13,692 nucleotides of DNA from Saprospiraceae bacterium UBA7328 (GTDB lineage Bacteria; Bacteroidota; Bacteroidia; Chitinophagales; Saprospiraceae). Shown here piece by piece: positions 1 through 7,708 of this stretch. The notes below the pieces were generated by a model. That model searched no databases and was not told the origin of the DNA. It was given only the letters and a program-made list of their open reading frames with translations. The translations under genes were made by a program, and so were the position numbers. The DNA lies in assembly GCA_002471345.1 (NCBI GenBank), contig DKPS01000214.1, positions 12,212-25,903 on the forward strand, given 5' to 3'. Every line of letters begins with the position of its first letter. Position 1 is the first letter of the stretch.

Positions 1-172
1 TATGGCAAACACCCTTTATATCCAATTGATATTGGCTACTGATATTCAGGACAATTACGTGTCTATTACTCGACTTATAGTTGCAGAACTTAAAAACAGG
101 GGCATAGATGCTGAATCCATAAAAAAAGGCAATGCTTCAATTCTGAATCAAAGAGACATTAATTCTCATTAA
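1..172 (+). CDS. 3' end of a probable DUF6090-family protein, cut by the window edge
   Basis: A reading frame is open from base 2 to a TAA at 170-172 and encodes 56 residues. The ATG at base 2 may be internal rather than a true start. The visible part is a hydrophilic, probably helical tail around VSITRLIVAELKNRGIDAES. It resembles the C-terminal helices of the other DUF6090 proteins in this window, which end in segments such as QLINEELANQ or IEEVLKSLEEEI. The stop lies only 5 bases before the likely ancestral start of the next DUF6090 gene, which fits tight tandem packing in one transcript. The family assignment rests on position and a short helical tail, so it is tentative. Confidence 0.45.
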   Translation, partial: MANTLYIQLILATDIQDNYVSITRLIVAELKNRGIDAESIKKGNASILNQRDINSH

Positions 173-204
173 AAATTCTGTGCACATTTCTAAGAAAAAT
201 AAGA

Positions 205-894
205 ATGTCATTTTTTAAATCTAGTCGTACAAGTAGATATCTGCTGTATGCATTTGGAGAGATCTTCCTAGTGGTCATAGGAATTCTTATCGCTTTACAA
301 ATCAATAATTGGAACGAGTGGAGGAGGGACAGAACAAAAGAGAAACAAGTTTTAAATGAAATTTTAGTCTCTCTTGAAAAGAATAAAGAAGTTCTTTTGG
401 ATCGATTGTATTGGATCAATGAATTTCAGAAATCCAGTCAAGTTATACTGATGTCTCTAGATGGTAAAATTCCATTTTCAGATACCCTTGGAACTCATTT
501 TTCTCGCGCTCGGTTTACTGGAGTTGGAAATATTTCAGGGTTATGTTCAGAGTCAGGATATACTGCTCTCAAATTAACTGGTTACAACATTATAAAATCC
601 GACAATCTCAAACTCAAAATAGTTGAAGCATTTGAATCCACACTCCCAGTATTATTTGCAGCTGCCGAGTATAATTTTCACAAGAACTTACAAGAATACT
701 ACCTTAGAAATTTCAAGGATGGGGGAAAACTCCCTCATGACTTTAGTCTATTGAAACAAGATTTATACTTTCAAGAAATGATTTCAAATATCATAGGGTA
801 TAGAAATCGAATCAAATATAGAATAGAAAATTATCTCAATGAAAGTGATAAACTCATGATGGATATCAGACAAGCTTTAAAGGACAGAAGTTAG
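205..894 (+). CDS. DUF6090-family single-pass membrane protein
   Basis: From the ATG at 205 this encodes 229 residues. Residues 11-37 (RYLLYAFGEIFLVVIGILIALQ) form the single membrane segment. It is followed by INNWNEWRRDR, the family's signature junction, and then by a mainly helical soluble domain. A central motif SGYTALKLTGYNII (about residues 118-131) matches the 6206 paralogue (SGYKALENRGYDIL). Basic residues before the membrane segment suggest the N-terminus is inside and the C-terminal domain is periplasmic. The start is odd. The family's N-terminal segment continues upstream of the ATG in the same frame (CTG at 178, then C-T-F-L-R-K-I-R), so the ancestral ATG seems to have become CTG, with a new ATG arising at family position 10. 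If CTG is used, the protein is 238 residues. The biochemical function of DUF6090 is not known to me. Confidence 0.85.
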   Translation: MSFFKSSRTSRYLLYAFGEIFLVVIGILIALQINNWNEWRRDRTKEKQVLNEILVSLEKNKEVLLDRLYWINEFQKSSQVILMSLDGKIPFSDTLGTHFSRARFTGVGNISGLCSESGYTALKLTGYNIIKSDNLKLKIVEAFESTLPVLFAAAEYNFHKNLQEYYLRNFKDGGKLPHDFSLLKQDLYFQEMISNIIGYRNRIKYRIENYLNESDKLMMDIRQALKDRS

Positions 895-945
895 TCTAAC
901 TCTTACCAGAAATATGAGAATATTCACACTTCAAAAAGAATCAAC

Positions 946-1732
946 ATGTTCACACTGCTGCGAAAAATAAGAAGTTCTTTGATCGAATCTGGATCTACAA
1001 AAAAGTACTTGTTTTACGCAATTGGAGAAATTCTGCTGGTAATTATTGGAATAATCAAAAATTAGATAGAATTCAAAAACAAGCATATTTAGTCAGTCTA
1101 AAAAAAGATTCTAAAGTTGATTTAGATGGACTATATCAATTAATTAAAAGAGCTGAAAACTATATAGCAAAATTTGATTCTCTCTCTGCAATTATCTGAA
1201 AAATTAACAAAAGAGAAATTAGATTTGATGGGTATTCAAAGACAAACATACTTTCTAAAAGATGATACATATGGAGAGATTATTCCCAATGGACATTTAA
1301 AACTGCTACCTGATAGTGTAAAATCTGTCTTTATGGATTTAAATTCACTTTTCAAATTAACCAATAAGATTGACAGCGAATCCGCAAGACAATTAAACAC
1401 TCAGCACCTTAAAATGGCAGATTACTATGAACTAAAAAGGCTTATTCGTACTAGCGAGTATAAAGTAACAATAGGTGAGAATACAGATCCATTGGAAGCG
1501 ATTCTAGTATATAGAAATTATATTAATGTTTGTTATGATTGGATGAAGACTCAGCTCTATTTCTATGGTCTATTAAGAAAAAACATCAAGAACTTCTTAT
1601 TTCAATCGAAACTGAGGATATTCTATAGATCCAGACTCTTAAGATTTGAGCACTATTTCTATGTTTAAATCTGAATGGTTTCATAATATATATGGAAAAG
1701 TATTAAAAATGAAAAGCTCATCTGCGAAATAG
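946..1732 (+). pseudogene. Broken DUF6090-family gene with a deletion and frameshifts
   Basis: An ATG at 946 opens a good DUF6090 N-terminus (MFTLLRKIRSSLIESG, then KKYLFYAIGEILLVIIGI). It stops at TAG 1063-1065 in the middle of the membrane segment, where the usual ILIALQINNW is missing. A deletion of roughly 20-30 bases best explains this, because the next frame (from about 1050) continues as NNQKLDRIQKQAYLVSLKKD to a stop near 1197. A second shift in the CTCTCTCT run near 1177-1186 moves reading into the frame starting TTG 1174, which is open to 1668 and holds the family-like NGHLKLLPDSVKSVF motif. A third shift near 1580 would give KKHQELLISIETEDIL. Further coding-like sequence in another frame reaches TAG 1730-1732, although TAG and TGA stops at about 1636 and 1648 intervene in some frames. 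The TTG-started 164-residue frame is not a credible independent gene. Confidence 0.75.
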
Positions 1733-1890
1733 AAGCGTGTTTAGAGTAGCAAATCTCTCCAAAGATCATGGATGATTAAATCATTGAGATCAAAACAAAG
1801 TATCAACCTTTCATTCATATAGCTCAATATCTACTCACGCCTTCGATGAGGCACCTACACATGCATAAAAGAGAACCTAAATAAATTCAC

Positions 1891-4800
1891 CTAAGGCCTT
1901 GTAGACTTCACACGCATATCCAACCTAGGAAGCAATTTCAATATTTCATTGATTTCTCTGATGCTGCCTTCTTTTGTCTCTTCTAGAAGCTGAGTTTTTT
2001 CCTTTGACTCCTCCACTAGAGTATCTGACCTTTCTAATTGTGAAGCTGTAGGCCGAGCAGGTACTCGATCTATAGCAAATAGAATAGACATTATCTCCTC
2101 ACGAAGTCTTGGTCTTGTTCTATAATTCATTGATCCTGGAGGACGCATTAATTCATTTCGTTGCGCATCTAGCTCCTTGTAGACCTTTAAGATCTTTTCT
2201 ATTTCATTCTCATATTTTTCTGCATCCTCTGATTTCAATCTTTTTTTGAGGTTGGAGAGCTGCTCTTTCAGTGCATCGATATCGTTTATCATTACATGAG
2301 TGTGAGACAAAAGATTAGTCAATCTCTTTCCTTCCGCACTTATTTCATCATAATTTTCTTGAGTCAATTCTAATCTAGGATCCGCTTTAACTACGATCTC
2401 CTTTGTATGTGTCTCTCCAGCCACTTCGATGGTAGCTGTATAAATACCAGGCTGAACTGTTGGTCTAAAATTGCCTCTAAATCCTCCACTGACACTATTT
2501 GTGAGTTTAGTAGGCTCATCTGCACGTAAGTCCCAGTTGATCCTATTTATTCCTGCTATCAATGTAGAATCTTCTATCGTCCTCACAAGAGCACCATTAG
2601 CATCCATAATCGACACCTTTGTCAAAACTTCTGGTTTAGCTTTAAGTCTGATATTAATGTTGGCACCGTATTTTGGATTATCAGCCTTATATGTACGTTG
2701 CCCCAGGTTTTCTATTTGAGTATACATATGCCACTTCGTTGTAGGTCTCACATCATGGACTGTAGCATTTTCAGTAGAAGAGTTGTTATTCATATTGAGA
2801 AGTGGTCGAGCATCATCCATTATCCACACTCCACGACCATGAGTACCCACTATGATATCTCCTTCTCTAGGATGTATTCTAATGTCTCTTACAGATACTG
2901 GTGGTAGATTGTTGTTAATCTTGGTCCAGTTGTTACCCATATCCCAACTGATGAAAGCTCCATGCTCCATACCAATGACTAAAGTATTTGGATTGACAGG
3001 GTCCTGTCTTATCACTTTTACATAGTCATCCGTTGGAAGTCCATTCACTATTTTCTTCCACGTTTTACCAAAATTGGTAGTCATATAAGCATAAGGAGTA
3101 AAATCATCATTTCTATGATTGTCTATAGCGACGAATGCTGTTCCAGCATCATGTTCAGATGCATGAATTTTACCTATCCACGAAAATTTTGGAAGCCCAG
3201 GTAATTTTGAATTTACATTTTTCCAATTGGCACCACCGTCAGTCGTAACTTGGAGATTACCATCATCTGTACCTGCATAAATTACCCCTTCTTGCACTGG
3301 TGATTCAGCAATATAAAGGACACTACAATGAAATTCAGCTGCAGTATTATCTTGATAAATAGTACCACCAGAAGTAGCTTGCTTGCTTTTATCGTTAGTG
3401 GTCAGGTCCGGGCTGATCACGGTCCAAGAGTGCCCCCGATTATTACTTTTGAAGACTACATTACCTCCAAAATAAACAGTATTAGGATCATGAGGAGAAA
3501 TATGAAGTGGAGCATCCCAATTGAATCGATATTTGTGATCTTCTATAGCATCTCCGGCAGAGCCCGTTATTTTAGGGAAAGGGTGAATACTTCTGACAAC
3601 TCCTGTATTGGCATTCACATGAAAAGGTACCCCACCCTGTAAGTTGGTATATATCTCATGTTCACTTCCTGGAATAGGTACTGCAAAATATCCATCCCCA
3701 TAACTGAGTCTTTGCCAATGACGTTTAAGAATCCCTGCTCCATTGAGAGAGTTTGAGGGACCTCTCCAACAGCCATTGTCCTGAAGTCCACCATAAACAT
3801 TATAAGGGTCCAGCATATCAATGTCCAATTGATAAAATTGAGACAGCTCGATATTATTTATGATATCCCAATTGGCGCCTTCGTCCCAAGAAAGCTGATA
3901 TCCTCCATCACTACCACTGATCAAAAAATCAGAGTTAGTCGGGTCAATCCAAAATGCTTGATGATCTCCATGAACTCCTCGTGCAATTCGATCAAAATTA
4001 GCACCTCCATCAGTAGATTTAAATAGTCCTCCAGATAATGAAAACAAGGTATTCTCATTGGTGGGATCCACACGTATATCACTATAGTAAAAAGGTCTAA
4101 AGTTTATGTTCTTATTGTCATTGACCATCTTCCAACTGTTGCCATAGTCAGTAGATTTGAATAGAGATCCTTTGTCTTTAAATTCAGAAATGACATAGAC
4201 TATATTAGGGCTTGACTGAGCAACTTGTACTCCTACACGGGCCATATCACTTTTAGGAAATCCTTTCATGATCTTCTCCCACGTATCACCACCATCCTTT
4301 GATCTATAAACTGCAGTCTCTTTTCCTCCACCATCAAATCTCCACGGCAATCGTCTAAATGTCCACATTCCGGCATACATAATCCGTGGATTAGAAAGAT
4401 CTATATCCATATCGGAGCAGCCTGTATCCTCATCCAAATACAGTACTTTAATCCAGTTTTTTCCCCCATCTACAGTTTTAAAAACTCCTCGATCAGGATT
4501 AGGGCCCCATTCTCTGCCCAAGGCACAAACACATGCCACGTCTGGATCATTGGGATCCACCACAATACGCTTTATCCTTTCTGTACCCTCTAGACCTATA
4601 TGTTCCCATGATTCTCCAGCATCTGTGGATCTGTATACGCCGTGTCCATAGCCTACACTATTTCTAGGATCTCCTTCTCCGCTGCCTAGATATATGACAT
4701 TATGATCAGACGGTGCCAGCTTTATAGCCCCTACGCTATATGACTTTTGGTCTGTGAATATCTCTTTAAATGTAGTTCCCCCATTAGTCGTTTTATGAAG

Positions 4801-4989
4801 TCCTCCATCTGCACCTGCTATATAAAAAATAGATGTATTTCCCGGTATTCCTTCCACGGCAGTGACTCGACCTCCCATATTCGCAGGACCAATGGGTCTC
4901 CATTTCATGTTTGTAAATGGACTATCCTGAGCGATAATTCCTATTGTTGAGAAAATTAGTAGTAAAGTAGTTAGATTGATGGATTTCAT
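1891..4989 (-). CDS. Exported VPS10/sortilin-like BNR-repeat protein ('glycosyl hydrolase' type)
   Basis: 1032 residues from ATG 4989 to TAG 1891. Residues 1-20 are a signal peptide (hydrophobic TTLLLIFSTIGIIA, likely cut before QDS), so the protein is exported. Residues 30-730 form one or two beta-propellers with at least eleven Asp-box-like motifs (S/T-x-D-x-G-x-x-W/F): 66-74, 121-128, 172-179, 230-237, 279-286, 325-332, 367-374, 515-522, 592-599, 637-644 and 681-688. The motif GTHGRGVWIMDD (715-726) closes the propeller part and is typical of this Bacteroidota group. Residues 785-870 resemble a FlgD-type Ig-like domain (NRINWDLRADEP, VQPGIYTATIEV). Residues 885-1025 are charged helices, probably coiled coil. 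No T9SS C-terminal signal or lipobox is present. Database names (sortilin-like, glycosyl hydrolase) are fold-based; no catalytic residues can be assigned. The gene lies antisense within the DUF6090 cluster and is probably monocistronic. Confidence 0.85.
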   Translation of the reverse strand: MKSINLTTLLLIFSTIGIIAQDSPFTNMKWRPIGPANMGGRVTAVEGIPGNTSIFYIAGADGGLHKTTNGGTTFKEIFTDQKSYSVGAIKLAPSDHNVIYLGSGEGDPRNSVGYGHGVYRSTDAGESWEHIGLEGTERIKRIVVDPNDPDVACVCALGREWGPNPDRGVFKTVDGGKNWIKVLYLDEDTGCSDMDIDLSNPRIMYAGMWTFRRLPWRFDGGGKETAVYRSKDGGDTWEKIMKGFPKSDMARVGVQVAQSSPNIVYVISEFKDKGSLFKSTDYGNSWKMVNDNKNINFRPFYYSDIRVDPTNENTLFSLSGGLFKSTDGGANFDRIARGVHGDHQAFWIDPTNSDFLISGSDGGYQLSWDEGANWDIINNIELSQFYQLDIDMLDPYNVYGGLQDNGCWRGPSNSLNGAGILKRHWQRLSYGDGYFAVPIPGSEHEIYTNLQGGVPFHVNANTGVVRSIHPFPKITGSAGDAIEDHKYRFNWDAPLHISPHDPNTVYFGGNVVFKSNNRGHSWTVISPDLTTNDKSKQATSGGTIYQDNTAAEFHCSVLYIAESPVQEGVIYAGTDDGNLQVTTDGGANWKNVNSKLPGLPKFSWIGKIHASEHDAGTAFVAIDNHRNDDFTPYAYMTTNFGKTWKKIVNGLPTDDYVKVIRQDPVNPNTLVIGMEHGAFISWDMGNNWTKINNNLPPVSVRDIRIHPREGDIIVGTHGRGVWIMDDARPLLNMNNNSSTENATVHDVRPTTKWHMYTQIENLGQRTYKADNPKYGANINIRLKAKPEVLTKVSIMDANGALVRTIEDSTLIAGINRINWDLRADEPTKLTNSVSGGFRGNFRPTVQPGIYTATIEVAGETHTKEIVVKADPRLELTQENYDEISAEGKRLTNLLSHTHVMINDIDALKEQLSNLKKRLKSEDAEKYENEIEKILKVYKELDAQRNELMRPPGSMNYRTRPRLREEIMSILFAIDRVPARPTASQLERSDTLVEESKEKTQLLEETKEGSIREINEILKLLPRLDMRVKSTRP

Positions 4990-5374
4990 AACGTCTGATT
5001 TGATCGTTGAATATAGGCAGAAGTTGGAAATAAATTTAATGTTGCGTCATCTGTCCAGTTTGTAACAAAAAAAAACATACCACTTTTCCATATTTGTAAA
5101 GTTGAACTCCATTACCAACAAATTGCTATAGACTCATCATTAGCAATTGATATGCTTTCTAAGATTCAAACAAGAAGGTGATTTAATGAAACCTATCTCG
5201 ATGTTTAGATCGTCAATGATCATACACCTCAACTTTTATTCAACTAGAATCTATGTTACAAAAGAATTCTCCGTGATGCTGTAAGTAATGATATTATAGA
5301 ATCTCGTTTTTAACCTAATTCTACTTTGCTATCTTTATTGACAATGATTATACGATGTCATTAACTTGTAAACT
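4990..5374. promoter_or_regulatory. Divergent intergenic region (385 bp)
   Basis: AT-rich noncoding stretch between the 5' ends of the minus-strand BNR-repeat gene and the plus-strand DUF6090 gene at 5375. It should therefore carry promoters for both. No exact Bacteroidota -7 element (TAnnTTTG) was found near either start; the closest are CATATTTG around 5090 and TATCTTTA at 5330-5337, each one base off, so no promoter is called. An 8-bp perfect inverted repeat lies at 5121-5148. No gene of reasonable length and no RNA gene was recognised. Confidence 0.5.
5121..5148. repeat. Perfect 8-bp inverted repeat in the divergent intergenic region
   Basis: AATTGCTA (5121-5128) and TAGCAATT (5141-5148) are perfect inverted copies separated by 12 bases. 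The arms are AT-rich and no T-tract follows, so this is not a terminator. Its place between two divergent genes would suit an operator for a dimeric regulator, but an inverted repeat of this size could also occur by chance. Confidence 0.3.
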
Positions 5375-6097
5375 ATGCTATCTGTCCTCAGAAAAATTAG
5401 AAAATCATTGTTAGAGTCAAAGTCAATAGGAACCTATTTGCTTTATGGCATTGGTGAAATTGCATTGGTAGTTATTGGAATTTTAATAGCGCTTCAGATT
5501 GATAATAATAATGACTGGAAAAAGGATAGAACATTGGAAAAAGAGACTTTAGAAGAAATTGCTGAAAACATTGCTCTGAATATTCAAGAATTTGAAGATT
5601 TCACATCTGGAAATAAATTTGCGGACAATGCATCAGATTATGTACTTGCTGTTCTGAATGGTGACAAACCTTATAATGATAGTCTTCAGTACCGTATCAA
5701 TCTTGCCATTTACCAAAAAAATGATCTTCAGTATTCCTCTGTGGCTTATGAATCTCTGAAGAATAATAATCTAAACTTGATTAGAAATCGAGCTTTGAAA
5801 AAAAGAATTGTTGGCCTTTTTGAACTTAGTTATCCCAATATGTTAAAGACTTTTGAATGGGAAAACAAAGAGGCCCTTCAGAATTACATGGATCATCATT
5901 TTTTCCCTTTTTCTGCTAATGGAGGGATGGCTTGGCAACCTTATGATTTCGATGTCCAAATGAAAGATAATTATTTCAAGACCTTGATAGCTAAAGTAAA
6001 AATCCAAAGGAATTTCTATATCTGGACAGCCAGAAATCCTTTAAATGAAAGCAAAGAAGTGCTACAATTGATAAATGAAGAATTGGCCAATCAATAA
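5375..6097 (+). CDS. DUF6090-family single-pass membrane protein
   Basis: 240 residues from ATG 5375 to TAA 6095-6097, immediately followed by TGA (tandem stops). The N-terminus is canonical for the family: MLSVLRKIRKSLLES, then membrane segment 22-42 with GEIALVVIGILIALQ, then IDNNNDWKKDR. The soluble part is mostly helical and hydrophilic. It contains the central motif VAYESLKNNNLNLI (about residues 123-136) followed by ALKKRIVGLFE, matching SGYKALENRGYDIL...LRRSVVSLFE in the 6206 copy. The aromatic-rich stretch DHHFFPFSANGGMAW (163-177) has no clear counterpart in its neighbours. Positive charges before the membrane segment predict a periplasmic C-terminal domain. It appears intact, and it is the first plus-strand gene after the divergent region, so it may lead the 5375-7708 transcript. 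Function unknown. Confidence 0.87.
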   Translation: MLSVLRKIRKSLLESKSIGTYLLYGIGEIALVVIGILIALQIDNNNDWKKDRTLEKETLEEIAENIALNIQEFEDFTSGNKFADNASDYVLAVLNGDKPYNDSLQYRINLAIYQKNDLQYSSVAYESLKNNNLNLIRNRALKKRIVGLFELSYPNMLKTFEWENKEALQNYMDHHFFPFSANGGMAWQPYDFDVQMKDNYFKTLIAKVKIQRNFYIWTARNPLNESKEVLQLINEELANQ

Positions 6098-6100
6098 TGA

Positions 6101-6129
6101 GACTAGAAAATAAATAATTGATTCTAGTC
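6101..6129 (+). terminator. Possible weak stem-loop just after the 5375-6097 gene
   Basis: GACTAGAA (6101-6108) and TTCTAGTC (6122-6129) form a perfect 8-bp inverted repeat around a 13-base AT-rich loop, starting 3 bases after the stop codon. The stem is AT-rich and is not followed by a U-run, so it would be a poor intrinsic terminator. It could instead protect a 3' end or partly separate this gene from the next one at 6206. Confidence 0.25.
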
Positions 6130-6205
6130 AACTAATTTATAAAGCCCTCAAATTTTGAATATTTGGTGCTGACCAATTACTCCTTTTCCTTTTGTATCTT
6201 TCAAC

Positions 6206-6940
6206 ATGCTCACCTTCTTAAGGAAAATAAGAAAATCAATGATTGACTCAGATAACGGTAAGAAGTATCTCTTGTATGCTCTTGGAGAAATAGCTTTAGT
6301 GGTCGTTGGAATTTTGATTGCATTGCAGATTAACAATTGGAATGAATGGAGAAAGGATCGAGTCATAGAATCAGATCTGCTCATAGAACTACATGCATCT
6401 GTAGAAAACAACAAAAATATCTTAGAAAGAGGTTTACGCAGCTGGCAAACTACAACCCAAGCTATTGAAATATTAGAAATTGCCTTGAATGATAATCTTC
6501 CTTTCGAAGATTCTTTAGCCTTTCATTTTCGAGAAGCTCATAGAAAAAGAGGAAACAACCTCCAAGGCTTGGATTTCTCTGGATATAAAGCATTGGAAAA
6601 TAGAGGCTATGATATACTTACAAATAAAGACCTTAGAAGGAGTGTTGTGTCCTTGTTCGAAAGTAATTTACCTATGTTGAGCACAACGAATGATCAAATT
6701 GATTTTGACAACTCAGGATTCCATGCTGAATATATCATAAGGAATTTTATAACGAATGATGATGGAGAGTATCCTATCAATTAAGAGAGGATAAAGAATG
6801 ATCAATTTTATGTCTCTATATTGAAAAAACTGGACTCTAATTTGTCTCGAAAAATTGGTAGAGTGAAGAGAACTTTGCCAAGAATAGAAGAGGTATTGAA
6901 GTCTTTAGAAGAAGAAATAAAAAGACATAAAACGAATTAA
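6206..6940 (+). pseudogene. DUF6090-family gene interrupted by an in-frame TAA
   Basis: ATG 6206 opens a canonical family N-terminus (MLTFLRKIRKSMIDSD, then KKYLLYALGEIALVVVGILI and INNWNEWRKDR) and stops after 192 residues at TAA 6782-6784. The same frame then continues without a frameshift for 51 more codons (ERIKNDQFYVSILKKLDSNL, ending EEEIKRHKTN) to TAA 6938-6940. This tail aligns with the end of the 205-894 protein: EYYLRNF and QDLYFQEMISNI match EYIIRNF and NDQFYVSILKKL. Without the stop the product would be 244 residues, the usual family length. A single base change to TAA is therefore the simplest explanation. A truncated 192-residue membrane protein could still be made. The restored end lies 3 bases before the next gene's ATG, as expected for an ancestral operon. 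Confidence 0.82.
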
Positions 6941-6943
6941 CCA

Positions 6944-7708
6944 ATGCTCACATTTCTAAGAAAAATAAGAAAGTCATTAATTAAATCTGGCAATGCAAGA
7001 AAGTATCTTATTTATGCCATTGGTGAAATAGCTTTGGTAGTGATTGGGATATTGATTGCTTTACAGATCAATAATTGGAATGAAGAGCGGAAATTTGCCA
7101 AAACAGAAGCGTACACACTCAATGAGATTTTGAGTAATTTGGAAGAAGACGCGGACCAAATGAAACTAATCGTTGAAAGAAGGAATAATGCTGAGAAATC
7201 GTCTGAAAAACTAGTCCCCTCACTGTCTAACGGCAGAGACTTAACACTTGACCATTCTAAAGACGTCTCTAATATTTTAACATTTGAGCGATTTTATCCA
7301 TTAAGTAATGCCTATGAAATGATGAAATCGACTGGGCTTAAAATTAAAAATGAGAATCTTCGATCTGAGATATCTAGATATTATGATTTTGAACAGGAAA
7401 AAATAAAGAAAAGTGTAATGGATATTGAAGATGTAGTTATTCGTCTTTATAATACAGATAATGCAATACGATCAAATATAAAGTATTCAACATCAGGTGC
7501 AGGACTTGAATCTGATATTAGATTTAAGGATATAAATGACAAAGTCTTTCACCAATATTTACTTACCGAGTTGATACTTTTTCGAGATAACAACAAAGCT
7601 ACCTTACAAAAGGCAAAAGATTTCTTGGAGTTGAATTCTGCTCTTATTCAGCTGGTAACTAAAGAAATCAATACGCCTAGATTGAACACGCACAATACGC
7701 AATCATAA
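6944..7708 (+). CDS. DUF6090-family single-pass membrane protein
   Basis: 254 residues from ATG 6944, 3 bases after the preceding family gene's terminal stop, so the two are probably co-transcribed. The N-terminus (MLTFLRKIRKSLIKSG, then RKYLIYAIGEIALVVIGILI and INNWNEERK) is the cleanest family consensus in the window, with the membrane segment at about 22-42. The rest is strongly helical, with charged heptad-like stretches at 58-90 and 148-170. The central motif is NAYEMMKSTGLKIKNENLR (about 122-140). Its body differs most from the other intact copies. The last codons overlap the end of the convergent ettA gene (7703-7708), leaving no intergenic space for a terminator. The product is probably anchored in the inner membrane with a periplasmic domain; its function is unknown. 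Confidence 0.87.
   Translation: MLTFLRKIRKSLIKSGNARKYLIYAIGEIALVVIGILIALQINNWNEERKFAKTEAYTLNEILSNLEEDADQMKLIVERRNNAEKSSEKLVPSLSNGRDLTLDHSKDVSNILTFERFYPLSNAYEMMKSTGLKIKNENLRSEISRYYDFEQEKIKKSVMDIEDVVIRLYNTDNAIRSNIKYSTSGAGLESDIRFKDINDKVFHQYLLTELILFRDNNKATLQKAKDFLELNSALIQLVTKEINTPRLNTHNTQS

Noticed and set aside
1174..1668. Stand-alone 164-residue gene starting with TTG
   Set aside because: It lacks a start context and an N-terminal domain. It is the shifted continuation of the broken DUF6090 gene that starts at 946.
1733..1890. Terminator between the broken DUF6090 gene and the convergent BNR-propeller gene
   Set aside because: Only a short AT-rich palindrome (ATGATTAAATCAT near 1772-1784) without a usable loop or a U-run was found.
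2471..4950. Several plus-strand frames of 65-104 codons within the BNR-propeller gene
   Set aside because: They overlap a clearly coding minus-strand gene, have no recognisable domains, and show compositions expected of antisense frames.
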